Counted from the first letter of the stretch, positions 18,522-28,145 are shown. The stretch: DNA of 64,000 nt from an uncultured Lachnobacterium sp. (GCA_900543445.1 UQRC01000012.1:1-64000); one strand, 5' to 3'. Notes: generated from the sequence alone by a model not told the origin. Numbers and translations are program-made.

Positions 18522-19179
18522 ATGCAAAAAATGTAATGTGATAATTTTGGATGATACGGATCGTTGTCCGCTTTGTAAAAATGTGCTGGACAGTACCGGA
18601 GAACCGGGCGTAAATACGTATCCGAATGCGATTGGTGTCAACCGGAAGTTTCGTCTGCTAGAGAACCTGTTATTGTTTCTCTCCATCGTGGCGGGATGTC
18701 TGATGATTGCAATCAATCATATGCTTGATGCGGATATTGCGTGGAGTCTGGTGGTATGTCTGATCTTAATCTATGCCAATGCGGTTCTTCGTATGGCAAT
18801 CATTGGTAAGTACGGCTATATGTTTAAGACGCTAAGTCTTGTGATCCTTGCGGTACTGATGCTTCTTGGCATCGATTATCTGACCGGATACAAGGGATGG
18901 TCGCTCGATTATGTGCTGCCGCTTGGCGTGCTTCTCATTGATCTTGCGCTTCTGATCCTAACATTGGTGAACCGCAGAAACTGGCAGAGCTACATGATGG
19001 CGCAGATTCTGGCAATCCTGCTCAGCCTGATTCCTGTGGGACTCAGACTCGGCGGAATCATCAAGTTCCCGTATCTGGTGTGGATCGCTTTCGGAACATC
19101 GGTATTTTTATTCCTCGGAACGCTGATCATCGGTGACAGACGGGCCAGAACAGAATTGAAACGGAGATTTCATGTATGA
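18514..19179 (+). CDS. DUF6320 membrane protein with zinc-ribbon N terminus
   Basis: A 221-residue protein. The N terminus carries two CxxC pairs, MSRCKKCN and RCPLCKN (residues 4-23), typical of a small zinc ribbon, followed by about six hydrophobic membrane segments (55-210). The layout fits DUF6320, whose function is unknown. Its ATG lies inside the end of the acyltransferase-like gene, and its TGA overlaps the start of the hydrolase by four bases (ATGA), so the three products are probably made in matched amounts. Confidence 0.75.
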   Translation: MSRCKKCNVIILDDTDRCPLCKNVLDSTGEPGVNTYPNAIGVNRKFRLLENLLLFLSIVAGCLMIAINHMLDADIAWSLVVCLILIYANAVLRMAIIGKYGYMFKTLSLVILAVLMLLGIDYLTGYKGWSLDYVLPLGVLLIDLALLILTLVNRRNWQSYMMAQILAILLSLIPVGLRLGGIIKFPYLVWIAFGTSVFLFLGTLIIGDRRARTELKRRFHV

Positions 19180-20111
19180 TAGAAAGTGAAGCAAGTGTTA
19201 AGGGACGCGTGATCGCGGATCTGTTGTCTCACCTGACGAACGATCTGCAGATCGGCAAGAAGATCAAAAGTGGCGAACTGAGAAAACGCATGAAGGAGCC
19301 ACCGTGGATCGTGCCGGACTGTTTTAATATGACACACATCGAGATGGAGAATTTCTCGATGAAGTTATTGTCGCTTAAGGAGAATCCAAATCAGGATCAT
19401 GTGATATTACAGTTGCACGGAGGCGGCTATATGGGCGCGGTGCGCAATGCCTACTACGTGTTTGCGGGACTTTACAATGAAGTCAGCCGTGGCTGCAATG
19501 TATTGACTCCGGATTACCGTGTGGCGCCGGAGCATCCGTATCCGGCGGCTTTGGAAGATGCAGTCGCTTCGTACCAATGGCTGCTCGACAAAGGGTATTA
19601 TGGTGAGCAGATCATTGTTGCGGGGGATTCCGCGGGCGGCGGTCTAGCGATGGCTTTGTGCATGTATTTGAAGGATCACAAGATGCCGATGCCGGGAGGT
19701 GTCGTTGCAATGTCACCCTGGACGGATCTGACTGCGAGCGGAGAGTCTTATGAGACGAATTATGAGAAGGACCCTCTGTTTGGAAATACAAGGGAGAGCC
19801 TGATCTATGTCAATGATTATGCGGGAGATCACGATAAGATGGATTGTTACATCTCACCGCTTTTCGGAGATTTCAGAGGATTCCCGCCGATGCTCATACA
19901 GGTTGGCTCTCTGGAGATGCTTCTCAGCGATTCCGTATCGGTCGCTGCCAAAGCGAGAGAGCAGGGTATCCGTGTGCGTTTAAGCATTTACGAGGGAATG
20001 TTCCATGTGTTCCAGATGGCATATCTGAACATTCCGGAGTCGAAGAAGGCGTGGGCGGAAGTTGGCAAATTTATTGACGTGATACGAAACGATGAGCGGG
20101 TATCGTCGTAA
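19176..20111 (+). CDS. Alpha/beta hydrolase, esterase/lipase type
   Basis: A 311-residue enzyme of the hormone-sensitive-lipase-like family. The oxyanion motif is HGGGY (81-85), the nucleophile elbow GDSAGG (150-155, Ser152), and the C-terminal acid and base sit near MLLSDS and GMFHVFQ. Such enzymes cleave short acyl esters. Being coupled to an acyltransferase-like gene suggests addition and removal of the same acyl group on a lipid, sugar or peptide, but this is inference. A hairpin (20126-20151) follows the stop codon. Confidence 0.85.
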   Translation: MIESEASVKGRVIADLLSHLTNDLQIGKKIKSGELRKRMKEPPWIVPDCFNMTHIEMENFSMKLLSLKENPNQDHVILQLHGGGYMGAVRNAYYVFAGLYNEVSRGCNVLTPDYRVAPEHPYPAALEDAVASYQWLLDKGYYGEQIIVAGDSAGGGLAMALCMYLKDHKMPMPGGVVAMSPWTDLTASGESYETNYEKDPLFGNTRESLIYVNDYAGDHDKMDCYISPLFGDFRGFPPMLIQVGSLEMLLSDSVSVAAKAREQGIRVRLSIYEGMFHVFQMAYLNIPESKKAWAEVGKFIDVIRNDERVSS

Positions 20112-20125
20112 GAACAGGTATTAAG

Positions 20126-20151
20126 GCAGGACAGAAGTCCTTTTGTCCTGC
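20126..20151 (+). terminator. Stem-loop between hydrolase and sulfhydrylase genes
   Basis: An 8-bp stem (GCAGGACA with TGTCCTGC) and ten-base loop. There is no T-run after it, so it may be a weak terminator or an RNA-processing/stability hairpin. Confidence 0.4.
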
Positions 20152-20194
20152 GTTAGATATGCTATATGAAAATTGAGAAGGAGAAGAATTTCAG

Positions 20195-21481
20195 ATGAAA
20201 GATTACACATTAAACACGAAATGCGTACAGGCCGGTTATACACCGGGAAATGGAGAACCGAGACAGATTCCGATCGTCCAGTCGACAACCTTTAAGTACG
20301 ACACGAGCGAGGACATGGGAAAACTGTTCGACCTTGAAGCAAGCGGATATTTCTACACAAGACTGCAGAATCCCACCAATGACTATGTCGCAGCCAAGAT
20401 TGCTGCGTTAGAGGGTGGAACAGCAGCAATGCTGACTTCTTCCGGACAGGCAGCCAACTTCTTTGCACTGTTCAATATCTGTGAGGCAGGCAGCCATATT
20501 GTGGCATCTTCTTCCATCTATGGAGGAACGTTTAACCTGATCTCAGTGACGATGGCGAAGATGGGAATTTCAGCGACTTTTGTATCACCGGATTGCACCG
20601 AAGAAGAATTGAATGCAGCATTCAACGAAAATACACGTGCGGTATTCGGCGAGACGATCGCTAACCCGGCACTCACTGTACTTGATATCGAGAAATTTGC
20701 AAAAGCCGCACATGCACACGGCGTACCGCTGATCGTGGATAACACCTTCCCGACACCGGTCAACTGCCGGCCAATCGAGTGGGGCGCAGATATTGTGACA
20801 CATTCTACCACAAAGTATATGGATGGACACGGAGCTGCTGTGGGCGGAGCAATCGTAGATTCCGGTAAGTTTGACTGGATGGCACATGCGGACAAGTATC
20901 CGGGACTTTGTACACCGGATGAGTCTTACCACGGAATTACATATGCCGAGAAGTTTGGCAAGGAAGGTGCTTTCATTACAAAATGTACTTCCCAGCTGAT
21001 GCGTGATCTTGGATGTATCCAGTCTCCGCAGCACGCATTCATCTTAAATCTTGGATTAGAGTCGCTGCATGTGCGTATGCCGCGTCATGTGGAGAACGGA
21101 CAGGCTGTCGCAGAATTCCTGGAGAGGCATCCGAAGGTTGAATTCGTAAATTATCCGGGACTGAAGAGTAACAAGTATTATGAACTGGCACAGAAATATA
21201 TGCCAAATGGAGGCTGCGGCGTTGTTTCGTTTGAAATCAGGGGCGGACGCGAGGCGGCAGAAAAGTTCATGAAGAACTTAAAGCTTGCTGCCATCGAGAC
21301 GCATGTAGCGGATGCGAGAACCTGTTGCTTAAATCCGGCAACCTCCACACATCGTCAGATGAATGATGAGCAGCTGCTTGAGGCCGGCATTCCGGCAGGT
21401 CTGGTTCGTATTTCCTGTGGACTGGAAGATAAGACAGATCTGATCGCAGACTTAGAGCAGGCACTTGCAACTGTTTCATAA
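20195..21481 (+). CDS. metY: O-acetylhomoserine sulfhydrylase
   Basis: A 428-residue Cys/Met-metabolism PLP enzyme that makes homocysteine or methionine precursors from O-acetylhomoserine and sulfide or thiol. The PLP lysine is Lys207 in HSTTKYMDGHG, the phosphate-binding loop is SSGQAAN, and the length and C-terminal VADARTCCLNPATSTH match the OAH sulfhydrylase branch rather than cystathionine synthases. AAGGAG precedes the ATG. No SAM riboswitch or T-box is recognisable in the short 83-base leader. Confidence 0.9.
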   Translation: MKDYTLNTKCVQAGYTPGNGEPRQIPIVQSTTFKYDTSEDMGKLFDLEASGYFYTRLQNPTNDYVAAKIAALEGGTAAMLTSSGQAANFFALFNICEAGSHIVASSSIYGGTFNLISVTMAKMGISATFVSPDCTEEELNAAFNENTRAVFGETIANPALTVLDIEKFAKAAHAHGVPLIVDNTFPTPVNCRPIEWGADIVTHSTTKYMDGHGAAVGGAIVDSGKFDWMAHADKYPGLCTPDESYHGITYAEKFGKEGAFITKCTSQLMRDLGCIQSPQHAFILNLGLESLHVRMPRHVENGQAVAEFLERHPKVEFVNYPGLKSNKYYELAQKYMPNGGCGVVSFEIRGGREAAEKFMKNLKLAAIETHVADARTCCLNPATSTHRQMNDEQLLEAGIPAGLVRISCGLEDKTDLIADLEQALATVS

Positions 21482-21507
21482 ACGAAGAAGTATAGAACAG
21501 AATAAAA

Positions 21508-21540
21508 AGAAGCCGCAGGCAAATTTGCCTGCGGCTTTTC
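21508..21540. terminator. Bidirectional terminator
   Basis: A 26-bp perfect palindrome at 21511-21536 (AGCCGCAGGCAAA and its complement), flanked by A- and T-runs, lies between the sulfhydrylase gene and the convergent ABC exporter genes. Confidence 0.9.
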
Positions 21541-21550
21541 GCTTGTATGA

Positions 21551-23443
21551 TTAAGCGGTCTTACCGGTATAAAGCTGATAGTACTTACCCTTGGCTGCAA
21601 GCAGCTGCTCGTGGTTACCTCTCTCAATGACGCGTCCCTGTTCAAGAACGATGATGCAGTCACTGTTCTTGATCGTGGAGAGACGGTGGGCGATAACGAA
21701 GGTTGTACGTCCTGCCATCAGTTTATCCATACCATCCTGCACGATACGCTCCGTACGGGTATCGATCGAGCTTGTTGCCTCGTCGAGGATCAGTACCGGA
21801 GGATTGGCGATCGCTGCACGTGCGATGGAGAGCATCTGGCGCTGTCCCTGGCTGAGATTCGCACCATCTCCGGTGAGGATCGTGTTGTAACCGTCCGGAA
21901 GCTGGCGGATGAAGGTGTCTGCGTTCGCAAGTCTTGCAGCAGCGTAGACTTCCTCATCGGTTGCATCAAGTTTTCCGTAGCGGATGTTATCCATAACAGA
22001 AGCGGTAAACAGGTGGGTATCCTGTAAAACGATACCGAGCGAGTGACGCAGATCCGCTTTCTTGATCTTGTTGATATTGATGCCGTCGTAACGGATCTTA
22101 CCATCCTGAATATCGTAGAAACGGTTGATCAGGTTCGTGATCGTTGTCTTTCCGGCTCCGGTCGATCCGACAAAGGCGATCTTCTGACCAGGAGTCGCAT
22201 ACAGATCCACATTGTGCAGAACAATCTTATCCGGCACATATCCAAAGTCCACATCGTCGAAGACGACATCTCCGGTCAGACGCTTGTAATCTACCGTACC
22301 GTTTGCCTGATGTACATGCTTCCATGCCCAGATACCGGTCGTCTTATCGGTCTCTGTGAGCTGTCCGTTTTCTTCCTTCGCATTCACGAGAGTGACATAA
22401 CCTTCGTCGGTCTCCGGTTCTTCATCGAGAAGCTTGAAGATACGCTCACTACCTGCCATCGCCATAACCACACTGTTGAGCTGCATGCTGACCTGTGAGA
22501 TCGGCATATTAAAACTCTTGTTGAAGGTCAAGAAGCTGGCGAGCTTACCAAGTGTCAATCCGCTGAAACCGGCTAATGCCATCACGCCTCCGATCATGGC
22601 ACAGAGTACATAGCTGATATTACCGATCTGCGCATTGACAGGTCCTAAGGCGTTCGAGTAACGGTTTGCATTATAGGCACTGTCATACAGCTGATCGTTG
22701 AGCTTGTTGAAATCTTCGATGTTCTGCTGCTCGTGTGTGAATACCTTAACGACTTTCTGTCCGTTTAACATTTCCTCGATGAATCCGTTGACTTTACCGA
22801 GATCCTGCTGCTGTGCAAGGAAGTAGCGGCTGGAGAATCCGGCAAATTTGCCAGTGACAAATACCGTGATCGCAACCATCACAAGTGTGAGGATCGTCAG
22901 CGGAATGTTTAAGATCACCATATAGATAAATACATTGACGATCGTGATGATACTGTTCAAAAGCTGCGGGATACTCTGGCTGATCATCTGGCGGAGGGTA
23001 TCGATATCGTTCGTGTAGACCGACATGATATCTCCGTGTGAATGTGTGTCAAAGTAGCGGATCGGCAGATCCTGCATGTGGGTGAACAGATCGTTTCGAA
23101 GGTTCATGATCGTTCCCTGCGAGATATAGATCAGCAGCTTGTTGTACATAAAGGTTGCAGCAACGCCCAGGGCGTAGAAGCCTGCAACTTTGCCGATCGC
23201 CTGAAGCAGCGGTGCATAATCTGTGCTGTGATTGTTGATCATCGGCGTGATGTAATCATCGATCAGCTTCTGCATGAACATCGTTCCCTGCGTGTTGCAC
23301 ATAACGCTGGCAACAATTCCGATGATAACCAGTGCGTAGAGCGCACCATATTTCTTTAATACATAACCCATCAGGCGCTTCATCAGCTTACCTGGGTTCT
23401 CAATCTTTGGTTTTGGTCCTCTTGGTCCACGTGGTCCCGGCAT
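21551..23443 (-). CDS. ABC exporter half-transporter, subunit with catalytic Glu
   Basis: A 630-residue fused membrane and ATPase subunit of a heterodimeric multidrug-type exporter. About six membrane helices span residues 30-320. The nucleotide-binding domain has Walker A GSTGAGKT (426-433), a degenerate signature LSQGQ, Walker B LILDEATS with catalytic Glu, and H-loop IAHRLS. The N terminus is Pro/Gly-rich (MPGPRGPRGPKP). The start overlaps the partner's stop codon by one base (TAATG), which couples their translation. Substrate unknown. Confidence 0.9.
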   Translation of the reverse strand: MPGPRGPRGPKPKIENPGKLMKRLMGYVLKKYGALYALVIIGIVASVMCNTQGTMFMQKLIDDYITPMINNHSTDYAPLLQAIGKVAGFYALGVAATFMYNKLLIYISQGTIMNLRNDLFTHMQDLPIRYFDTHSHGDIMSVYTNDIDTLRQMISQSIPQLLNSIITIVNVFIYMVILNIPLTILTLVMVAITVFVTGKFAGFSSRYFLAQQQDLGKVNGFIEEMLNGQKVVKVFTHEQQNIEDFNKLNDQLYDSAYNANRYSNALGPVNAQIGNISYVLCAMIGGVMALAGFSGLTLGKLASFLTFNKSFNMPISQVSMQLNSVVMAMAGSERIFKLLDEEPETDEGYVTLVNAKEENGQLTETDKTTGIWAWKHVHQANGTVDYKRLTGDVVFDDVDFGYVPDKIVLHNVDLYATPGQKIAFVGSTGAGKTTITNLINRFYDIQDGKIRYDGININKIKKADLRHSLGIVLQDTHLFTASVMDNIRYGKLDATDEEVYAAARLANADTFIRQLPDGYNTILTGDGANLSQGQRQMLSIARAAIANPPVLILDEATSSIDTRTERIVQDGMDKLMAGRTTFVIAHRLSTIKNSDCIIVLEQGRVIERGNHEQLLAAKGKYYQLYTGKTA

Positions 23444-25191
23444 TAAGAAGCACCTCCTTCATCAAAGTCTCCGCCGCCCTGTGTCTGCGATTCGTAGACA
23501 TCGCGGTAGATCTCATTGCTTTGTAATAATTCTTCATGTGTTCCGAATCCGTTTAAGCGTCCGTCATCCAATACGATGATACGGTCAGCATCCATAACGG
23601 ATGAGATACGCTGCGCGATGATCAGCTTGGTCGTTCCCGGAATCGCTTCGCGGAAAGCCTGGCGGATGCGCGCGTCGGTTGCAGTATCAACAGCGCTCGT
23701 ACTGTCGTCGAGGATGAGGACCTTCGGCTTCTTTAATAAAGCACGTGCGATACACAGACGCTGCTTCTGACCACCGGATACGTTGGTTCCTCCCTGTTCG
23801 ATGTAAGTATTGTACTTATCCGGGAATGTCTGGATAAACTCATCGGCACAGGCCTGTTTACAGGCCTCTATGCATTCTTCTTCGGTTGCATCCGGATTAC
23901 CCCAGCGGAGGTTATCAAGGATCGTACCGGAGAAAAGCACATTCTGCTGTAATACGACAGATACCTCATTTCGCAGCGTGTCGAGATCGTATTCGCGGAC
24001 ATCCCTGCCACCGACATAGACTGCTCCATCCTCCACATCGTAGAGACGGCTGATCAGATTGACGAGCGAAGATTTCGAACTTCCGGTTCCACCGACGATA
24101 CCGATCGTCTCACCGGAATGGATATCAAGATTGATATCATCGAGCACCGGAACTTCGGCATTCTTTGAATACCGGAACGTCACATGGTCGAAGCGGATGC
24201 TTCCGTCTGCGATATCGTAGCAAGGATCGGCAGGGTTATGAAGCGTGCTTTCCTCATTGATGACCTCTGCGATACGTCTTGCGCTGGCAACACTCATGGA
24301 GATCATAACGAATACCATGGACAGCATCATCAGACTCATCAGAATGTTCATACAGTAGGTGAGCAGCGCGAGCAGATCACCGGTCTCAAGGGAACTTCCG
24401 ACAACCATGTGTGCACCGAACCAGCTGATCAGAAGGATACAGGAGTATACCGTAAGCTGCATCAGTGGCGAGTTCCATACAACAACGGATTCTGCCTTAA
24501 AAAGCATATCGTAGATGTTGCGGCTGGCCTTGGTGAAACGCTTCTTCTCGTAATCGCCGCGGACATAAGCCTTCACAACGCGGATCGCGGATACGTTCTC
24601 CTGAACGCTCTCATTTAAGTCATCGTACTTGCGGAAGGCTTCCTGAAAGTAGCGCATTGCAAGAAAGACGATTAACGCAAGGCAGGAGCCGAGCAGGATG
24701 ACCGCGATCAGATAGATGAGCGCCAGCCGAGGACTGATGAAGAACGATGCGATCATCGCCACGATCAGTGTGGAGACTGCACGCACGCACATACGCAGGA
24801 TCATCTGGTAAGCGTTCTGAATGTTGGTGACATCGGTAGTCAGTCTTGTGACAAGACTGGCGGTATTGAATTTGTCAAGATTGGCAAAGGAATATGTCTG
24901 AATCTTTTCAAACATCGCTTTGCGCAGATTACGGCCGAGTCCCATGGAAGCAGAAGCTGCGTAGTTGGCAGCCAGACATCCGAATGTGAGGGAACAGATT
25001 GCCGTAACGACCATCCATGCACCGATAACATAGATGTGATGGGTGTCTCCAAGGTTGACACCCTTGTCGATGATCGAAGCCATAAGGAGCGGAATGATCA
25101 TTTCCATAATTACTTCCGCAAAAGCAAAAAGCGGCGTAAGTATGGAGGCCTTCTTGAACTCCTTGACCTCGGCAAGCAGTGTTTTTAACAT
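23443..25191 (-). CDS. ABC exporter half-transporter, degenerate-site subunit
   Basis: A 582-residue partner of the downstream ABC gene. It has Walker A GGTGSSKS (367-374) and an intact signature VSGGQ, but Walker B ends LILDDSTS, with Asp in place of the catalytic Glu, and the H-loop reads IAQRIS, with Gln for His. This one-sided loss is the known pattern in heterodimeric exporters such as BmrCD and TM287/288. The ATG at 25191 is chosen because GAGAGG lies just before it, inside the longer frame from 25209. It is divergent from a MarR regulator, probably its repressor. Confidence 0.9.
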   Translation of the reverse strand: MLKTLLAEVKEFKKASILTPLFAFAEVIMEMIIPLLMASIIDKGVNLGDTHHIYVIGAWMVVTAICSLTFGCLAANYAASASMGLGRNLRKAMFEKIQTYSFANLDKFNTASLVTRLTTDVTNIQNAYQMILRMCVRAVSTLIVAMIASFFISPRLALIYLIAVILLGSCLALIVFLAMRYFQEAFRKYDDLNESVQENVSAIRVVKAYVRGDYEKKRFTKASRNIYDMLFKAESVVVWNSPLMQLTVYSCILLISWFGAHMVVGSSLETGDLLALLTYCMNILMSLMMLSMVFVMISMSVASARRIAEVINEESTLHNPADPCYDIADGSIRFDHVTFRYSKNAEVPVLDDINLDIHSGETIGIVGGTGSSKSSLVNLISRLYDVEDGAVYVGGRDVREYDLDTLRNEVSVVLQQNVLFSGTILDNLRWGNPDATEEECIEACKQACADEFIQTFPDKYNTYIEQGGTNVSGGQKQRLCIARALLKKPKVLILDDSTSAVDTATDARIRQAFREAIPGTTKLIIAQRISSVMDADRIIVLDDGRLNGFGTHEELLQSNEIYRDVYESQTQGGGDFDEGGAS

Positions 25192-25224
25192 AAGTGAACC
25201 TCTCTTCATTAATTAAAATAATGG

Positions 25225-25266
25225 AATTGCAAATTATGCTTGCAATTTAAAAGTTAGTGTGCTAAC
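25225..25266. promoter_or_regulatory. Operator dyads for the MarR regulator
   Basis: Two dyads sit between the divergent ABC and marR-type genes: AATTGCAA (25225-25232) with TTGCAATT (25240-25247), and GTTAG (25253-25257) with CTAAC (25262-25266). Short TTAG/CTAA palindromes in a shared divergent promoter are typical MarR sites. Confidence 0.55.
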
Positions 25267-25332
25267 AATTAGATATGTTAGACTATGAATTTTTAATTGT
25301 CAACAAAAAGTTATGAAGAACAGAAAGAAATT

Positions 25333-25815
25333 ATGAGGGAGAGTATGTGTAGTAAAGATGTTCACCAACATTTCGGTCATAAGTTTCGTATGATCCACAA
25401 TATGATCGACAAATATTTTGAGAAACGGTGCGACGGATCCATTCATTATCTGACCCGGGTACAGTGTGCAACCTTACATTATTTATATGATCACCGGGAT
25501 GAGGATGTGTTCCAGAAAGACATCGAGGCGGAATTTAGTATCTCCGGTGCGACAGCAACGAATATCTTAAAGGGACTTGAGAGGCAGGCGCTGATCACGC
25601 GTGAGCCGATGTCTAAGGATGCCCGCCTTAAGAAAATTGTCCTTACAGAAGAGGGCATCGACTGCAATGCACAGGCAACACAGAATATGCATCATATGGA
25701 AGAGACACTGACGGCAGGATTCTCAGAGGAAGAACTTGAAGAATTCCGCGATATGCTGGATCGCATGATTGCGAATCTTGAGGGACTGCAGGAGATCCGC
25801 TCGGAAAAAATGTAA
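25333..25815 (+). CDS. MarR family transcriptional regulator
   Basis: A winged-helix regulator of about 160 residues. The DNA-binding part includes FQKDIEAEFSISGATATNIL as recognition region and a wing around MSKDARLKKIVLTEEG. MarR dimers usually repress a neighbouring exporter until a small molecule binds; the divergent ABC genes are the obvious target. The start is uncertain: the frame opens at TTG 25297 without a ribosome site, and ATG 25333 and ATG 25345 (GAGGGAGAG just upstream) are both possible. Confidence 0.85.
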   Translation: MRESMCSKDVHQHFGHKFRMIHNMIDKYFEKRCDGSIHYLTRVQCATLHYLYDHRDEDVFQKDIEAEFSISGATATNILKGLERQALITREPMSKDARLKKIVLTEEGIDCNAQATQNMHHMEETLTAGFSEEELEEFRDMLDRMIANLEGLQEIRSEKM

Positions 25816-25853
25816 AAAAGACCACATAATATTGTCAATCCTTATTGACAAAG

Positions 25854-25908
25854 GCACAAGATATAGTGTAATCTTGTTGTTGCAGACAAATAATACTATA
25901 TATTGTGT
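25854..25908. promoter_or_regulatory. Two NrdR boxes upstream of nrdD
   Basis: The 16-mers at 25854-25869 and 25893-25908 match the NrdR consensus ACACWATATATWGTGT at 14 and 15 of 16 positions (the second reads ATACTATATATTGTGT). Their centres are 39 bp apart. TTGACA at 25845-25850 could be the -35 box, which would place the first box over the promoter. NrdR represses ribonucleotide reductase genes in response to ATP/dATP. Confidence 0.75.
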
Positions 25909-25945
25909 CACGCGTCGTGACATTCAATGTTTTGGAGGATAGACA

Positions 25946-28132
25946 ATGAAGATTATCAAACGAAGCGGCAGTGAAGCGGTATATGATTCGAACAAGATCA
26001 TAGCTGCCGTACAGAAAGCCAATGCATCCGTCATTGACTACGAAAAACTTTCTGATGAACAGATCAGGGAGATCGCGGACAACGTAGAGACTGCGTGCGA
26101 GAACATGAAGCGTTCCCCGAGTGTGGAGGAGATTCAGGATATGGTGGAGAACCAGCTGATGAACAAGCGTGCCTTCACCGTTGCGCGTAACTACATTACA
26201 TACCGTTACAAGAGAGCACTCGTGCGTAAGTCCAATTCTACGGATCAGCAGATCCTTAGTCTTCTTGAGTGCAACAACGAGGAAGTGAAGCAGGAGAATT
26301 CCAACAAGAATCCGACCGTCAACAGTGTGCAGCGTGATTATATGGCCGGCGAGGTCAGCAAGGATATCACGAAGCGTTTCTTACTGCCGGAGGATATTGT
26401 AGAGGCGCATGAGAAAGGACTCATTCACTTCCACGATGCAGATTATTTTGCGCAGCATATGCACAACTGCTGTCTGGTCAATCTGGAAGATATGTTACAG
26501 AACGGAACGGTCATCAGTGAGACTAGGATCGATCCGCCGAAGAGCTTCTCGACCGCCTGCAATATCGCAACACAGGCAATCGCACAGATCGCAAGCTCCC
26601 AGTATGGTGGACAGAGTATCTCGCTTTCGCACCTTGCACCGTTCGTACAGGTCAGCCGCGAGAAATTCCGTCAGCAGGTGCGCAAGGAGTTTGAGGCAGT
26701 CGGTTTAGCTCTTGATGAGGAGCAGATCAACAAGGTTGCAGAACTCCGTGTCAAGGAAGAAATCAACCGTGGCGTGCAGATGATCCAGTATCAGGTCATC
26801 ACACTGATGACGACCAATGGACAGGCACCTTTTATTACCGTATTTATGTATCTTGACGAAGTACCGGAAGGTCAGACAAGAACCGACCTTGCTGCAATCA
26901 TCGAGGAGATGCTGCACCAGAGAATTCAGGGTGTCAAGAATGAGAAAGGTGTATTCATTACACCGGCCTTCCCGAAACTGATCTATGTGCTCGAGGAGGA
27001 CAACATCCACGAGGATTCCAAGTACTGGTACTTAACCGAACTCGCAGCAAAATGCACCGCGAAGCGTATGGTTCCGGACTACATCTCTGAGAAGAAGATG
27101 AAGGAACTCAAAGTGGATAAGAACGGTGAGGGACACTGCTATACCTGTATGGGATGCCGAAGCTTCCTGACACCGTATGTCGATCCGGAGACAAACAAGC
27201 CGAAGTATTACGGACGTTTCAATCAGGGTGTTGTAACCATCAACCTTGTTGACGTGGCTTGTTCTTCTGAGGGAGATATGGACAAGTTCTGGAAGATCAT
27301 GGACGAGCGTCTGCAGCTTTGCTACCGTGCACTGATGTGCAGACACAAGAGACTGCTCGGCACACCTTCCGATGTAGCCCCGATCCTGTGGCAGAACGGA
27401 GCCTTGGCCCGTCTGGAGAAAGGAGAGCCGATCGACAAGCTTCTGTTTGGTGGATATTCAACAATCTCACTCGGCTACGCAGGACTCTGTGAGTGTACCC
27501 GCTATATGACCGGTGTGTCCCACACGGATTCGGAGGTCGGAACACCGTTCGCACTCAAGGTTATGCAGCGCCTCAACGATGCATGCCAGGAGTGGAAGGA
27601 GAAGGAGAACATCGACTTCAGTCTCTACGGAACACCGCTTGAGTCTACGACCTACAAGTTCGCCAAATGCTTACAGAAGCGTTTCGGAATCATCAAGGGC
27701 GTTACAGACCGCAACTACATCACGAACAGCTATCACGTACACGTGACAGAGGAGATCAACGCATTCGACAAGCTGAAATTCGAGTCACAGTTCCAGAAGC
27801 TGTCTCCGGGTGGTGCAATCAGTTACGTGGAAGTTCCGAATATGCAGAACAATATCGAAGCTGTACTTTCGGTTATGAAATATATCTACGACAACATCAT
27901 GTATGCCGAACTCAACACCAAGAGTGACTATTGTCAGGTGTGTGGCTACGATGGAGAGATCAAGATCGTCGAGGAGGAAGGCAGCGGCAAGCTGATCTGG
28001 GAGTGCCCGAACTGCGGCAACCGTGATCAGGATAAGATGAGCGTTGCCCGCCGTACCTGCGGATATATCGGAACGCAGTTCTGGAATCAGGGACGTACGC
28101 AGGAGATCAAGGAGCGCGTACTGCATCTGTAA
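25946..28132 (+). CDS. nrdD: Anaerobic ribonucleoside-triphosphate reductase
   Basis: Class III reductase making dNTPs from NTPs without oxygen. The 728-residue protein has an N-terminal ATP-cone (1-90, KIIKRSGSEAVYD), the catalytic barrel, a C-terminal four-Cys zinc site (CQVCG ... CPNCG) and the glycyl-radical motif RRTCGYIG with Gly706 as the likely radical site. TTGGAGG precedes the ATG. Two NrdR boxes lie upstream and a strong terminator follows. The activase gene nrdG is not adjacent but 3.4 kb downstream, beyond three surface-protein genes. Confidence 0.97.
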   Translation: MKIIKRSGSEAVYDSNKIIAAVQKANASVIDYEKLSDEQIREIADNVETACENMKRSPSVEEIQDMVENQLMNKRAFTVARNYITYRYKRALVRKSNSTDQQILSLLECNNEEVKQENSNKNPTVNSVQRDYMAGEVSKDITKRFLLPEDIVEAHEKGLIHFHDADYFAQHMHNCCLVNLEDMLQNGTVISETRIDPPKSFSTACNIATQAIAQIASSQYGGQSISLSHLAPFVQVSREKFRQQVRKEFEAVGLALDEEQINKVAELRVKEEINRGVQMIQYQVITLMTTNGQAPFITVFMYLDEVPEGQTRTDLAAIIEEMLHQRIQGVKNEKGVFITPAFPKLIYVLEEDNIHEDSKYWYLTELAAKCTAKRMVPDYISEKKMKELKVDKNGEGHCYTCMGCRSFLTPYVDPETNKPKYYGRFNQGVVTINLVDVACSSEGDMDKFWKIMDERLQLCYRALMCRHKRLLGTPSDVAPILWQNGALARLEKGEPIDKLLFGGYSTISLGYAGLCECTRYMTGVSHTDSEVGTPFALKVMQRLNDACQEWKEKENIDFSLYGTPLESTTYKFAKCLQKRFGIIKGVTDRNYITNSYHVHVTEEINAFDKLKFESQFQKLSPGGAISYVEVPNMQNNIEAVLSVMKYIYDNIMYAELNTKSDYCQVCGYDGEIKIVEEEGSGKLIWECPNCGNRDQDKMSVARRTCGYIGTQFWNQGRTQEIKERVLHL

Positions 28133-28145
28133 TTTGCAAAAACAC

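Noticed and set aside
20112..20194. Possible SAM riboswitch or T-box before the sulfhydrylase gene
   Set aside because: Only 83 bases long with one simple hairpin; the conserved riboswitch or T-box elements are absent.
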